Shown: positions 17,335 to 26,405, counted from the first letter of the stretch. The stretch is DNA of 64,000 nucleotides from Streptomyces smyrnaeus (GCF_017676345.1 NZ_JAFFZM010000026.1:23000-86999); one strand, 5' to 3'. The notes: generated by a model from the letters alone, not told the origin. Numbers and translations: made by a program.

Positions 17335-18579
17335 GTGAACCGGCTCTACGACTTCATACGCAGGCACCCCACCTGGGTGGACAGCCTTTGGGCTGGGTTC
17401 CTGCTGATGCTGTCGTCGGCGTGGATCATCGCCGCCTTCACCGCGCCCCCCTCCCCCCGGGACCCGGCGCCGCTGCCGCACGAGACCGGCCAGCAGATAG
17501 CCATGATCCCGATAGCCCTCGCCCTGAGCCTCGTGGTGTCGCTGCGGCGGCGGGCACCGGAGAAGATGCTCCTGCTGGCGACGGGCACGGGCATCGCCCA
17601 GCTGATCTGCGACGTCGGCCCCTTCCCGGGAAACTTCGCCTTCCTGGTCATCATCTTCACCGTCGCCTCCCGGCACACCCGCTGGGCCTCCCGCTTCGCG
17701 CTGGCGGGCGCTCTGCTGGCCCCCACCATCGACACGCTGCGCTGGCCCGACCAGCCGAACGAGAGTGTGTCGGCCGAGATCTTCGGCACGCTGTTCATGA
17801 CGCTGGCGTTCGTGATGGCGTGGGTGCTCGGCGACTCGCTGCGCACCCGGCGCGCCTACTACCTGCAGCTGGAGGAGCGCGCCCAGCGGCTGGAGAAGGA
17901 GCGCGAGGCGCAGGCCAAGGTGGCCGTCGCCGCGGAGCGCGCCCGGATCGCCCGCGAGCTGCACGACGTGGTGGCGCACAACGTGTCCGTGATGGTCGTC
18001 CAGGCCGACGGCGCCGCCTATGTGCTGGACAGCTCGCCCGAGCAGACGCGGATGGCGCTGGAGACCATCTCGGGAACCGGCCGCCAGGCACTCGCCGAGA
18101 TGCGCCGTCTGCTGGGCGTGCTGCGCAGCGGCGACGCCGGCAGGCGGGACGGGGACGAGTACGTGCCGCAGCCGGGTGTCGAGCAGATCGCCGATCTCGT
18201 CGAGCAGGTGCGCGGCGCCGGTCTGACGGTGGACTTCAAGGTGCAGGGCGACCCGCATCCGCTGCCCAGCAGCGTCGAGCTGACCGCGTACCGCATCGTC
18301 CAGGAAGCGCTCACCAACACCCGCAAGCACGGCGGTCCGGACGTGGGCGCCACGGTGCATCTGTGCTACGGCGACGGCGAGCTGTGCGTACTGGCCGAGG
18401 ACGACGGCCGCGGCGCCCAGCACGAGCTGTATGAGGCAGGCGGGGCCGACGGCCTCGGACACGGCCTGATCGGGATGCGGGAGCGGGTCGGCATGGTCGG
18501 CGGCGCGCTGGAGGCCGGGCCCCGCTCCGGCGGCGGATTCCGCATCCGCGCGGCCCTTCCCCTCAAGGGCGCAGACTGA
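17335..18579 (+). CDS. Two-component sensor histidine kinase (NarL-partner type)
   Basis: A 414-residue membrane kinase. Four to five N-terminal helices (from LWAGFLLMLSSAWIIAAF to TLAFVMAWVLG) lead into a coiled coil (ERAQRLEKEREAQAKV) and a HisKA_3 box RIARELHDVVAHNVSVMVV with the phospho-His near residue 210. The HATPase_c domain shows NTRKHG and GHGLIGMRERVGMVGG. The start is GTG; a TACGCT element 7 bases upstream suggests a short or absent leader. It is followed 52 bp later by its cognate regulator. No sensory ligand domain was seen outside the membrane segments. Confidence 0.93.
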   Translation: MNRLYDFIRRHPTWVDSLWAGFLLMLSSAWIIAAFTAPPSPRDPAPLPHETGQQIAMIPIALALSLVVSLRRRAPEKMLLLATGTGIAQLICDVGPFPGNFAFLVIIFTVASRHTRWASRFALAGALLAPTIDTLRWPDQPNESVSAEIFGTLFMTLAFVMAWVLGDSLRTRRAYYLQLEERAQRLEKEREAQAKVAVAAERARIARELHDVVAHNVSVMVVQADGAAYVLDSSPEQTRMALETISGTGRQALAEMRRLLGVLRSGDAGRRDGDEYVPQPGVEQIADLVEQVRGAGLTVDFKVQGDPHPLPSSVELTAYRIVQEALTNTRKHGGPDVGATVHLCYGDGELCVLAEDDGRGAQHELYEAGGADGLGHGLIGMRERVGMVGGALEAGPRSGGGFRIRAALPLKGAD

Positions 18580-18631
18580 GGCCCCACCGCGACCCATCTT
18601 CGATCTTCGGCCTATTCGAGAAGGACCCCAT

Positions 18632-19309
18632 ATGACCATCCGTGTGATGCTCGTCGACGACCAGGCGCTGCTGCGCACCGGTTTCCGTATGGTGCTGACC
18701 GCCCAGCAGGACATGGAGGTCGCCGCGGAGGCGAGCGACGGCGCGGAGGCGCTGGCGGTGCTGCGCGAGACGCCGGTGGACGTGGTGCTGATGGACGTAC
18801 GGATGCCCAACGTCGACGGGGTGGAGGCCACCCGGCGGATCTGCGAGGGCGGCGAGGGCGGGCCGGGCAGCCCCAAGGTGCTGATCCTGACCACGTTCGA
18901 CCTGGACGAGTACGCCTTCTCCGCGCTCAAGGCCGGGGCGAGCGGGTTCATGCTCAAGGACGTGCCGCCCGGCGATCTGCTGGCCGCCATCCGTGCCGTG
19001 CACAGCGGCGACGCCGTGGTGGCGCCCAGCACCACCCGGCGGCTGATCGACCGGTTCTCCTCGGTGCTGCCGGCCACCGCCGCGGAACCGGTCGCCAAGG
19101 AGCTGCGCCGCCTCACCGAGCGCGAGCGCGAGGTCCTCACCCTGATCGCGCAGGGCCTCTCCAACGGCGAGATCGCCGCCCGGCTGGTGCTCTCCGAGGC
19201 GACGGTGAAGACGCATGTGGGCCGGATCCTGGCCAAGCTGGAGCTGCGGGACCGGGTGCAGGCGGTGGTGCTGGCGTACGAGACGGGACTGGTGCGGGCG
19301 GGAAGTTAG
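18632..19309 (+). CDS. LuxR/NarL-family response regulator
   Basis: A 225-residue DNA-binding regulator partnered with the preceding kinase. The receiver domain (MLVDDQALLRTGFRMVL) has the phospho-acceptor Asp in DVVLMDVRMPNVDG, about residue 54. The C-terminal LuxR helix-turn-helix reads LTEREREVLTLIAQGLSNGE. The ribosome site is AGAAGGA. Its last 4 bases overlap the end of the convergent ArsR gene. Targets are unknown. Confidence 0.94.
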   Translation: MTIRVMLVDDQALLRTGFRMVLTAQQDMEVAAEASDGAEALAVLRETPVDVVLMDVRMPNVDGVEATRRICEGGEGGPGSPKVLILTTFDLDEYAFSALKAGASGFMLKDVPPGDLLAAIRAVHSGDAVVAPSTTRRLIDRFSSVLPATAAEPVAKELRRLTEREREVLTLIAQGLSNGEIAARLVLSEATVKTHVGRILAKLELRDRVQAVVLAYETGLVRAGS

Positions 19310-20427
19310 CGCAGGACCGTCTCCAGGAAGTCGCTGCCCAGCCGTCCCACCGTCTTCAGGTCGAGCTGGTACTGCACATAGCGCCCGCGCCGCCGCGCGG
19401 TGATCAGCCCGGCCTTCTTCAGCACGGACAGGTGCCGGGAGACCTCCGGGGAGCTGGTCGAGTAGTGGTCGGCCAGCTCCGAGGTGGTGTACGGGCCCCG
19501 CGCCAGACTCCGGCACAGCCGCATCCGCATGGGATGCGCCAGTGCCTCCATCCGCAGCTGGAACTGCTCGACGGAGAGTGCCCCCGGCATCTCGCGCGCC
19601 GCCAGTGGATAGTGCACGACAGGCCGCCAGCCGGGCCGGTGCAGCACCAGCAGATGCGGCCACTGGTGGACGGACGGGATGAAGGTCACTCCTGGGCCGA
19701 CCGCGGGGTCCACGGCTGTGGCACGCGCGCTGACGAGCTTGTCCACGGAGATGACCGAGCACCGCTCGTCGGTCGAGAGCGACGGTGAGACCGCCTCCAG
19801 GGTCGCCGCCAGCCCTCGGCGGCGCAGCAGTTCGCTCTTCTCCCGTGCGTCAGCGGTCAGCTGGCCGCGCACCCGTTTCCAGGTGTCGGCGAAGAACGCC
19901 TGCTCGCAGTCCTCGAACAGGCGCCGCATCCAGGCCCGTACCGCGGGCGGATCGTCCAGCAGCCGCTGGGTGAACCGTCGCTGCTGCGGTCCGCGCGCTG
20001 ACGCCAGCTCGACGGCGCGCTCCCGCAGTGCCGGATCGGACAGCGGCGAGAGCATCGCCTCGTACATGTGCTCGGCGCCGCAGGTGAACTCCAGCGCGGC
20101 CGTGACGAACTGCTCGTCGTCCAGCTTGTCGAGCAGGTCCAGGTCCTCGGTGAGCGTCGCACCGGGCTGTACGGAGGCGTCCCGCAGCCCGGCGAAGCCC
20201 ATCAGGATGTCGGAGAACGTCGTACGCCACAGGAAGTCGCCCTCGCACAGCCGGTCGGCCAGGTCCGGCTTGAGGGAGGCGTTGATCGCGGTCGCCCAGC
20301 CGTGCGCCCCGGGGTGGTGCCCGGGCTCGGACAGGGTGTGCAGCGCGGTGCCCAGTTCCGCCAGCGGCGAGGGGGCGAAGACGATGCGCTCCTGCGGCAG
20401 TCCCGCTATGTCGATGGTGACGCTCAT
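19306..20427 (-). CDS. ArsR-family regulator with N-terminal DUF5937-like domain
   Basis: A 373-residue protein. About 280 residues of uncharacterised, largely helical N-terminal domain (opening MSVTIDIAGLPQERIVFAPS) precede a C-terminal ArsR winged helix (EALAHPMRMRLCRSLARGPY, ELADHYSTSSPEVSRHLS, and the basic wing ARRRGRYVQYQL). The N-terminal part resembles DUF5937, often fused to ArsR domains in Streptomyces. No CXC-type metal site is visible in the HTH. Two copies of an inverted repeat lie 78-128 bp upstream and are the obvious candidate operators. Confidence 0.85.
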   Translation of the reverse strand: MSVTIDIAGLPQERIVFAPSPLAELGTALHTLSEPGHHPGAHGWATAINASLKPDLADRLCEGDFLWRTTFSDILMGFAGLRDASVQPGATLTEDLDLLDKLDDEQFVTAALEFTCGAEHMYEAMLSPLSDPALRERAVELASARGPQQRRFTQRLLDDPPAVRAWMRRLFEDCEQAFFADTWKRVRGQLTADAREKSELLRRRGLAATLEAVSPSLSTDERCSVISVDKLVSARATAVDPAVGPGVTFIPSVHQWPHLLVLHRPGWRPVVHYPLAAREMPGALSVEQFQLRMEALAHPMRMRLCRSLARGPYTTSELADHYSTSSPEVSRHLSVLKKAGLITARRRGRYVQYQLDLKTVGRLGSDFLETVLR

Positions 20428-20504
20428 GTCCCCATACTGCCTCGCTGGTCAAGCGCCTTTTTCCGGTCCGGATCCGGTCCTGCCCCGGCGCGGTGTCTTC
20501 CCCG

Positions 20505-20555
20505 ATTGACGAGGTTGGTCAATCGGGAGGGGGTGGATTGACCGGCCCCGTCAAT
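20505..20555. promoter_or_regulatory. Tandem operators ATTGAC-N7-GTCAAT
   Basis: Two inverted repeats share the same half-sites and the same 7-base spacer: ATTGAC 20505-20510 with GTCAAT 20518-20523 (extended to 10-bp arms by CCCG/CGGG), and ATTGAC 20537-20542 with GTCAAT 20550-20555. Their centres are 32 bp apart, three helical turns. They sit between the divergent ArsR/DUF5937 gene and the small ORF at 20596, so a dimeric regulator binding cooperatively is the simplest reading. Confidence 0.75.
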
Positions 20556-20595
20556 TCGCGTGCTGCTGTGCGTTTCGCGTCGCACTGTCGTCCAC

Positions 20596-20796
20596 ATGAG
20601 CATCTCTGAGCAGTACGCATTGGACACCTGGCGGCTCGGCTCCCAGCAGCAGGCGCCGCCCCCGGCACCCGGCACCCACGAGGCGAAGCTCCTGTGGGCG
20701 TGGTGGGTGGCCCGCAAGGAGGCGCGCGACCAGCTCGGCCCGACCGCGCGGAGGACCGCCACCCGGACCCCGCGCCGACGCGCGCGGAGGGCTTAG
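20596..20796 (+). CDS. Small basic protein of unknown function
   Basis: The 66-residue ORF has an acidic/aromatic first half (MSISEQYALDTWRLGSQQQ, later LLWAWWVARKEA) and a strongly basic end rich in Arg. It is divergent from the ArsR gene and follows the paired operators by 40 bp, which favours a regulated gene. No clear ribosome site is seen. It ends 65 bp before the DUF2520 gene. It may be a real small protein or a chance ORF. Confidence 0.5.
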   Translation: MSISEQYALDTWRLGSQQQAPPPAPGTHEAKLLWAWWVARKEARDQLGPTARRTATRTPRRRARRA

Positions 20797-20861
20797 CATG
20801 GCGTGGTCTCGTCCGGTACCGGCAACTGAGCGGACCGGAACGCATACGGAAGGCCACTTTC

Positions 20862-21920
20862 GTGAACGCACACCCATCCCACCCCGCGGGCGGACCGCCG
20901 GGGCCCGATCCAGCGGGCCCGGCACGGGCCGAGGACCGCCCGGCGCGGCTGTCCGTCGGTGTCGTCGGCGCCGGCCGGGTCGGCCCGGCGCTGGCGGCGG
21001 CGCTGCGGCTGGCCGGGCACCGCCCGGTGGCGGCCTCCGGCGTCTCGGACGCCTCCCGGCGCCGCGCGGCCGAGTTGCTGCCCGGCGTGCCGCTGATGGA
21101 CCCGGCGCAGGTGCTGGCCCGCTCCGAGCTCGTCCTGCTGACCGTGCCCGACGACGCGCTGCCGGATCTGGTGTCCGGGCTGGCGCGGACCGGCGCCGTC
21201 CGCCCCGGTCAGCTGATGGTGCACACCTCCGGCCGGTTCGGTGTCTCGGTGCTGGAGCCCGCGCTGCGTGCCGGGGCGCTGCCGCTCGCGCTGCACCCGG
21301 TGATGACGTTCACCGGTACCGCCGTGGACGTGCAGCGGCTGGCCGGCTGCGCGTTCGGGGTGACGGCGCCCGACGAGCTGCGGCTGGCGGCCGAAGCCCT
21401 CGTCATCGAGATGGGTGGCGAGCCGGAGTGGGTCGCCGAACAGGCCCGCCCGCTCTACCACGCGGCCCTGGCCATCGGCGCCAACCACCTGGTCACCCTC
21501 GTCAACCAGTCGATGGACCTGCTGCGCGCCACCGGTGTGCAGGCCCCCGACCGGATGCTCGGCCCGCTGCTGGGCGCCGCCCTGGACAACTCCCTGCGCT
21601 CCGGTGACGCCGCCTTGACCGGCCCGGTGGCGCGCGGCGACGCGGGCACCGTCGCCGCACACGTCGCCGAGCTGCGCCGCAGCGCTCCGGAGACGGTGGA
21701 CGGCTATCTCGCGATGGCCCGCGCCACCGCCGACCGCGCGCTCGCGCACGGCCTGCTCCGGCCGGAGCCCGCCGAGGCGCTGCTGGACGTCCTCGCGGCG
21801 GCGAGCACGCCCGGCGGCAGCCGCCCGGACGACCGCCCCTCCGCCACCGGCCACGACGGCGACACCGACGACGGTGACGACGGCGTCGGCCGCGACGAGG
21901 ACGGGGAGGCAGGCGCATGA
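20862..21920 (+). CDS. Rossmann-fold/DUF2520 oxidoreductase-like protein
   Basis: A 352-residue protein with an N-terminal NAD(P)-binding domain (LSVGVVGAGRVGPALAAAL) and a C-terminal helical DUF2520 domain (ALHPVMTFTG, PLYHAALAIGANHLVTLVNQ). It resembles ketopantoate reductase and proC-type folds. The gene stands directly before panC in M. tuberculosis too, which suggests a pantothenate link, possibly as a ketopantoate reductase substitute (inference). The GTG start follows GGAAGG, and a 50-residue acidic, repetitive tail ends the protein. Its stop overlaps the panC start (ATGA). Confidence 0.87.
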   Translation: MNAHPSHPAGGPPGPDPAGPARAEDRPARLSVGVVGAGRVGPALAAALRLAGHRPVAASGVSDASRRRAAELLPGVPLMDPAQVLARSELVLLTVPDDALPDLVSGLARTGAVRPGQLMVHTSGRFGVSVLEPALRAGALPLALHPVMTFTGTAVDVQRLAGCAFGVTAPDELRLAAEALVIEMGGEPEWVAEQARPLYHAALAIGANHLVTLVNQSMDLLRATGVQAPDRMLGPLLGAALDNSLRSGDAALTGPVARGDAGTVAAHVAELRRSAPETVDGYLAMARATADRALAHGLLRPEPAEALLDVLAAASTPGGSRPDDRPSATGHDGDTDDGDDGVGRDEDGEAGA

Positions 21921-22783
21921 CGCCGCGAGTCGTCGGTACGGCGGCCGAGCTGCGCTCCCTTGCCCGCGGGAGGGCGCGCGCCGTCGTCATGACCATGGGC
22001 GCCCTGCACGAGGGCCACGCCGCGCTGGTGCGTGCCGCGCGCGAGCGGGTGGGCCCCGAGGGACAGGTCGTCGTCACCGTCTTCGTCAACCCGCTCCAGT
22101 TCGGCGCCGGGGAGGATCTGGACCGCTACCCGCGCACCCTGGACGCCGATCTGGAGGTCGCCGGCAAGGAGGGCGCGGACGTGGTGTTCGCACCGTCCGT
22201 GGCCGAGGTCTACCCGGGCGGCGAGCCCCAGGTACGGATCTCCGCGGGGCCGATGGGCGCCGTGCTGGAGGGCGCGTTCCGCCCCGGGCACTTCGACGGG
22301 ATGCTCACCGTCGTCGCCAAGCTGCTGCACCTCACGGCACCGGACGCGGCGTTCTTCGGGCAGAAGGACGCACAGCAGCTCGCCCTCGTCCGCCGCATGG
22401 TGCGGGATCTGAACTTCCCCGTGGAGATCGTCGCCGTCCCCACCGTCCGGGAGGAGGACGGCCTCGCCCTCTCCAGCCGCAACCGCTATCTGAGCGAGGG
22501 CGAGCGCGCCAGTGGCCTCGCCCTCTCCCGCGCCCTGCGCGCCGGTGAGCAGGCCGTGCCGCGGGGCCCGGCGGCGGTCCTTGCCGCCGCACGGCAGGTG
22601 CTGGAGTCCGCCGCCGGGCACGACGGCCTGGACGTGGACTATGTGGCGCTGGTCGACCGCGAGGGCTTCGCCGAGATCACCGACGACGCCTGGCGCGGTG
22701 CCGCGGTCCTCGCCGTGGCGGCCCGCGCGGGGGCGACCCGGCTGATCGACAACGTCCCCCTGCACTTCGGAGAAGCGCGATGA
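21917..22783 (+). CDS. panC: Pantothenate synthetase
   Basis: Joins pantoate and beta-alanine using ATP, the last step to vitamin B5. The 288-residue length fits. Motifs: MTMGALHEGHAALVR (nucleotide-binding HxGH), FVNPLQFG, FGQKDAQQLALVRRMV and the KMSKS-like LALSSRNRYLS. It is coupled by ATGA overlaps to the DUF2520 gene before and nadB after. panB and panD are not in the window. Confidence 0.95.
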   Translation: MTPRVVGTAAELRSLARGRARAVVMTMGALHEGHAALVRAARERVGPEGQVVVTVFVNPLQFGAGEDLDRYPRTLDADLEVAGKEGADVVFAPSVAEVYPGGEPQVRISAGPMGAVLEGAFRPGHFDGMLTVVAKLLHLTAPDAAFFGQKDAQQLALVRRMVRDLNFPVEIVAVPTVREEDGLALSSRNRYLSEGERASGLALSRALRAGEQAVPRGPAAVLAAARQVLESAAGHDGLDVDYVALVDREGFAEITDDAWRGAAVLAVAARAGATRLIDNVPLHFGEAR

Positions 22784-24558
22784 CCGCCCACGGCCGGCCC
22801 TGCGAACCCGTCGGACCCGGCATAGCCGGCAGCGCGCTGCCCGCACCCGAGCCGGGCTGGACGATCGACGCCGACGTGGTGGTCGTCGGCTCGGGCGTCG
22901 CGGGACTGACGGCCGCGCTGAACTGCGCGGCAGGCGGCGCTCGTACCGTCGTGGTCACCAAGGCCCGGCTGAACGCCGGGTCCACCCGCTGGGCCCAGGG
23001 CGGTATCGCGGCGGCACTGGGCGAGGGCGACAGCCCCGAACAGCATCTCGACGACACCCTGGAGGCGGGCGCCGGGCTGTGCGACGAGGACGCGGTGCGC
23101 ACGCTGGTCACCGAGGGTCCCGCTGCCGTACGGCGGCTCATCGCGGCGGGCGCCGCTTTCGACCTCTCCGCCGAGACCGGCGAGATCGCCCTGACCCGCG
23201 AAGGCGGCCACCACCGCAACCGCATCGCCCATGCGGGCGGTGACGCGACCGGCGCCGAGATCTCCCGCGCCCTGGTCGACGCCGTGCGCGACCGGGGTAT
23301 CCGCACCGTCGAGAACGCACTCGTCCTCGACCTGCTCAAGGACGCCGACGGCCGTACGGCGGGTGTCACACTGCACGTCATGGGCGAGGGCCAGCACGAC
23401 GGTGTCGGCGCCGTCCGCGCGCCCGCCGTCGTACTGGCCACCGGCGGCATGGGCCAGGTCTTCGCCGCGACGACCAACCCGGCGGTCTCCACCGGCGACG
23501 GCGTCGCTCTCGCCCTGCGGGCCGGCGCGGAGGTCTCGGACCTGGAGTTCGTCCAGTTCCACCCGACGGTGCTCTACCTCGGCCCCGACGCGGAGGGCCA
23601 ACAGCCGCTCATCTCCGAGGCGGTACGCGGCGAGGGCGCCCACCTGGTCGACGCCGCCGGGGTCCGCTTCATGCAGGGCGCCCATCCCCTCGCCGAGCTG
23701 GCGCCGCGCGACATCGTCGCCAAGGGCATCATGCGGCGCGCGGCGGAGCAGGGCACCGACCACATGTATCTGGACGCCCGGCACTTCGGCGCCGCCATGT
23801 GGGAGGCCCGCTTCCCCACCATCCTGGCCGCCTGCCGAGCCCACGGCATCGATCCGGTCACCCGGCCGATCCCGGTCGCCCCCGCCGCCCACTACGCCAG
23901 CGGCGGTGTCCGAACGGACCTGTCCGGGCGCACCACGGTCCCCGGCCTCTACGCCTGCGGAGAGGTCGCCTGTACCGGTGTGCACGGCGCCAACCGGCTG
24001 GCGTCGAACAGCCTGCTGGAGGGCCTGGTCTTCGCGGAACGGATCGCCGCCTCGGTGCTCGCCTCCGTGCGGACGCCGCCCGGCGCCGTGGCCGACGACG
24101 GCGCGGTCGGCAGTCGCTCGGTCGGCAGCGGCCCGGCCGTCGGCGGTGGAGCCGGGACGACTCTCCTGCCCGCCACCGCCCGCGGCCGGATCCAGCACAT
24201 CATGACGGCGGGCGCCGGAGTCCTGCGCAGCGGGCACTCCCTCACCCGCGCGGCGGACCGACTGGCAGCCCTGACCGCCACAGCGGCCGAGAAGCACCCC
24301 GAGCCGGGTGTCGACACCTGGGAGACGGCCAACCTCCACCTGGTCGCCCAGGTGCTGGTGGCGGCGGCCCTCCGCCGCGAGGAGACCAGGGGCTGCCACT
24401 GGCGCGAGGACCACCCCGGCCGCGACGACGCCGTGTGGCGCCGCCACATCATCGTCGGCCTGGACGGCGCGGCGCGCCCCGACGCCCAGTTCACCCTCCG
24501 TACGACCCAGACGACCGGCTTCCCCGCGGTCGTCGCCCCGCCCAAGGAGCAACAGTGA
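22780..24558 (+). CDS. nadB: L-aspartate oxidase
   Basis: FAD enzyme that oxidises L-aspartate to iminoaspartate, the first step of de novo NAD synthesis. It has 592 residues, within a normal to slightly long range. FAD motif DVVVVGSGVAGLTAALN near residue 30, STRWAQGGIAAAL, HTEGGHH-like EGGHHRNRIAH, and the substrate region YASGGVRTD then GEVACTGVHGANRL are present. An Ala/Gly-rich insert lies near residue 440. The C-terminal helical domain follows. Both ends overlap neighbours by 4 bp. The partner nadA (quinolinate synthase) is not here. Confidence 0.95.
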   Translation: MTAHGRPCEPVGPGIAGSALPAPEPGWTIDADVVVVGSGVAGLTAALNCAAGGARTVVVTKARLNAGSTRWAQGGIAAALGEGDSPEQHLDDTLEAGAGLCDEDAVRTLVTEGPAAVRRLIAAGAAFDLSAETGEIALTREGGHHRNRIAHAGGDATGAEISRALVDAVRDRGIRTVENALVLDLLKDADGRTAGVTLHVMGEGQHDGVGAVRAPAVVLATGGMGQVFAATTNPAVSTGDGVALALRAGAEVSDLEFVQFHPTVLYLGPDAEGQQPLISEAVRGEGAHLVDAAGVRFMQGAHPLAELAPRDIVAKGIMRRAAEQGTDHMYLDARHFGAAMWEARFPTILAACRAHGIDPVTRPIPVAPAAHYASGGVRTDLSGRTTVPGLYACGEVACTGVHGANRLASNSLLEGLVFAERIAASVLASVRTPPGAVADDGAVGSRSVGSGPAVGGGAGTTLLPATARGRIQHIMTAGAGVLRSGHSLTRAADRLAALTATAAEKHPEPGVDTWETANLHLVAQVLVAAALRREETRGCHWREDHPGRDDAVWRRHIIVGLDGAARPDAQFTLRTTQTTGFPAVVAPPKEQQ

Positions 24559-25571
24559 CCGACGACCTCCCCCTCCTCCAGATCGGCAGGGGCCCCTCGG
24601 CACCGTCCGAGTCAGGTGGCTGCGGCGACGGCTGCGGCTGCTCGTCCGAGCCCGGCCCGGACGACCTGGACCCGCTGGAGTGCGGTCTCGACCCCGACCT
24701 GGCCCAGCTGCTGAGCGACGCGGGCCTGGACCCGGTGCAGGTCGAGGACATCGCGCATCTGGCGGTCGAGGAGGATCTCGACCGCGGCGTGGACGTCACC
24801 AGCGTCGCCACCATTCCGGAGGACGCCGTCGCCACGGGCGACTTCACCGCGCGTGAGGACGGTACCGTCGCGGGGCTCCGCGTCGCCGAGGCCGTCCTGT
24901 CCGTCGTGTGCACGGACGAGTTCGAGGTGGAGCGGCACGCGCTGGACGGCGACCGGGTGACCGCGGGCCAGCGGCTGCTGACCGTCCGCACCCGCACCCG
25001 GGACCTGCTCACGGCCGAGCGCAGCGCGCTCAATCTGCTGTGCCACCTCTCGGGTATCGCGACCGCCACCCGCGCCTGGGCGGACGCGCTGGAGGGTACG
25101 AAGGCGCGGGTGCGCGACACCCGCAAGACGGTGCCGGGGCTGCGCGCGCTGGAGAAGTTCGCGGTGCGCTGCGGCGGCGGCGTCAACCACCGGATGTCGC
25201 TGTCGGACGCGGCGCTCATCAAGGACAACCACGTGATCGCGGCGGGCGGGGTCGCCGAGGCGTTCGCGCGGGTGCGCGCCGAGTTCCCGGACCTCCCCAT
25301 CGAGGTGGAGGTCGACAGCCTCGACCAGATCCCGCCGGTGCTGGATCAGGGCGCTGAGCTGCTGCTGCTGGACAACTTCACCCCGGGCATGACCGCCGAG
25401 GCGGTCACCCTGGTCGCGGGCCGTGCGCGGCTGGAGTCCTCCGGGCGCCTCACCCTGGCCAACGCCGCCGAATACGCGGCCACCGGCGTCGACTTCCTCG
25501 CCGTCGGAGCGCTCACCCACTCGGCGCCGATCCTCGACATCGGCCTGGACCTGCGAGAGGAGCAGCCCTGA
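24555..25571 (+). CDS. nadC: Nicotinate-nucleotide pyrophosphorylase (carboxylating)
   Basis: Converts quinolinate and PRPP to nicotinate mononucleotide. The 338 residues include the catalytic barrel with TAERSALNLLCHLSGIAT, RDTRKTVPGLRALEKFAV, GGGVNHR and IKDNHV. Before the usual start of the fold (VEDIAHLAVEEDLDRG) there is a roughly 55-residue extension with a tight cysteine cluster GGCGDGCGCSS at about residues 21-31. The GTG start overlaps the nadB stop, fixing the N-terminus, so the cluster is really encoded. Its role is unknown. Confidence 0.95.
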   Translation: MTDDLPLLQIGRGPSAPSESGGCGDGCGCSSEPGPDDLDPLECGLDPDLAQLLSDAGLDPVQVEDIAHLAVEEDLDRGVDVTSVATIPEDAVATGDFTAREDGTVAGLRVAEAVLSVVCTDEFEVERHALDGDRVTAGQRLLTVRTRTRDLLTAERSALNLLCHLSGIATATRAWADALEGTKARVRDTRKTVPGLRALEKFAVRCGGGVNHRMSLSDAALIKDNHVIAAGGVAEAFARVRAEFPDLPIEVEVDSLDQIPPVLDQGAELLLLDNFTPGMTAEAVTLVAGRARLESSGRLTLANAAEYAATGVDFLAVGALTHSAPILDIGLDLREEQP

Positions 25572-26368
25572 TGCTGCTCACCATCGATGTGGGCAACACC
25601 CACACCGTGCTGGGCCTGTTCGACGGTGAGGAGATCGTCGAGCACTGGCGCATCGCGACGGAGGCGCGTCGTACGGCGGACGAACTGGCCGTGCTGCTGC
25701 ACGGATTGATGGGGATGCATCCGCTGCTCGGCGAGGAGCTGGGCGACAACATCGAGGGCATCGCCATCTGTTCGACCGTTCCCTCCGTGCTGCACGAGCT
25801 GCGCGAGGTGACCCGGCGCTACTACGGCGACATTCCGGCGGTGCTGGTCGAGCCCGGGGTCAAGACGGGCGTGCCGATCCTGATGGACAACCCGAAAGAG
25901 GTCGGCGCCGACCGGATCATCAACGCGCTGGCCGCGGTCGAGCTGTACGGCGGCCCGTGCGTGGTGGTCGACTTCGGTACGGCCACCACGTTCGACGCGG
26001 TCTCGGCGCGCGGTGAGTACGTCGGCGGCGTCATCGCCCCCGGCATCGAGATCTCGGTGGACGCGCTGGGTGTGCGTGGCGCACAGCTCCGCAAGATCGA
26101 GATCGCCCGGCCGCGGAGCGTGATCGGCAAGAACACCGTCGAGGCGATGCAGGCGGGCATCGTCTACGGCTTCGCCGGCCAGGTGGACGGAGTCGTGAAC
26201 CGGATGGCGGCCGAACTGGCGGACGATCCGGAGGACGTCACCGTCATCGCGACCGGCGGTCTCGCCCCCATGGTGCTGGGCGAGTCGGCGGTGATCGACG
26301 AGCACGAGCCGTGGCTGACGCTGATCGGGCTGCGCCTGGTGTACGAGCGCAACATCGACCGGGGCTGA
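25571..26368 (+). CDS. coaX: Type III pantothenate kinase
   Basis: Phosphorylates pantothenate, the committed step of CoA synthesis. The 265-residue ASKHA fold shows the P-loop-like LLTIDVGNTHTVLGLFDGEE, then GADRIINALAA, VVDFGTATTFDAV and GGVIAPGIEIS. The start overlaps the nadC stop (TGATG), so panC-nadB-nadC-coaX form one coupled operon joining NAD and CoA synthesis. A 9-bp tandem repeat begins in the last codons. Confidence 0.95.
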   Translation: MLLTIDVGNTHTVLGLFDGEEIVEHWRIATEARRTADELAVLLHGLMGMHPLLGEELGDNIEGIAICSTVPSVLHELREVTRRYYGDIPAVLVEPGVKTGVPILMDNPKEVGADRIINALAAVELYGGPCVVVDFGTATTFDAVSARGEYVGGVIAPGIEISVDALGVRGAQLRKIEIARPRSVIGKNTVEAMQAGIVYGFAGQVDGVVNRMAAELADDPEDVTVIATGGLAPMVLGESAVIDEHEPWLTLIGLRLVYERNIDRG

Positions 26369-26405
26369 CGGGGCTGACGGGGCTGACGGGGCTGACGGGG
26401 CCGGC
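26361..26405 (+). repeat. GGGGCTGAC tandem repeat at the coaX stop codon
   Basis: Four exact 9-bp copies of GGGGCTGAC (26361-26396) plus a degenerate fifth. The first copy contains the coaX stop codon, so slippage here would not alter the protein. It is probably a mutable spacer. Confidence 0.85.
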
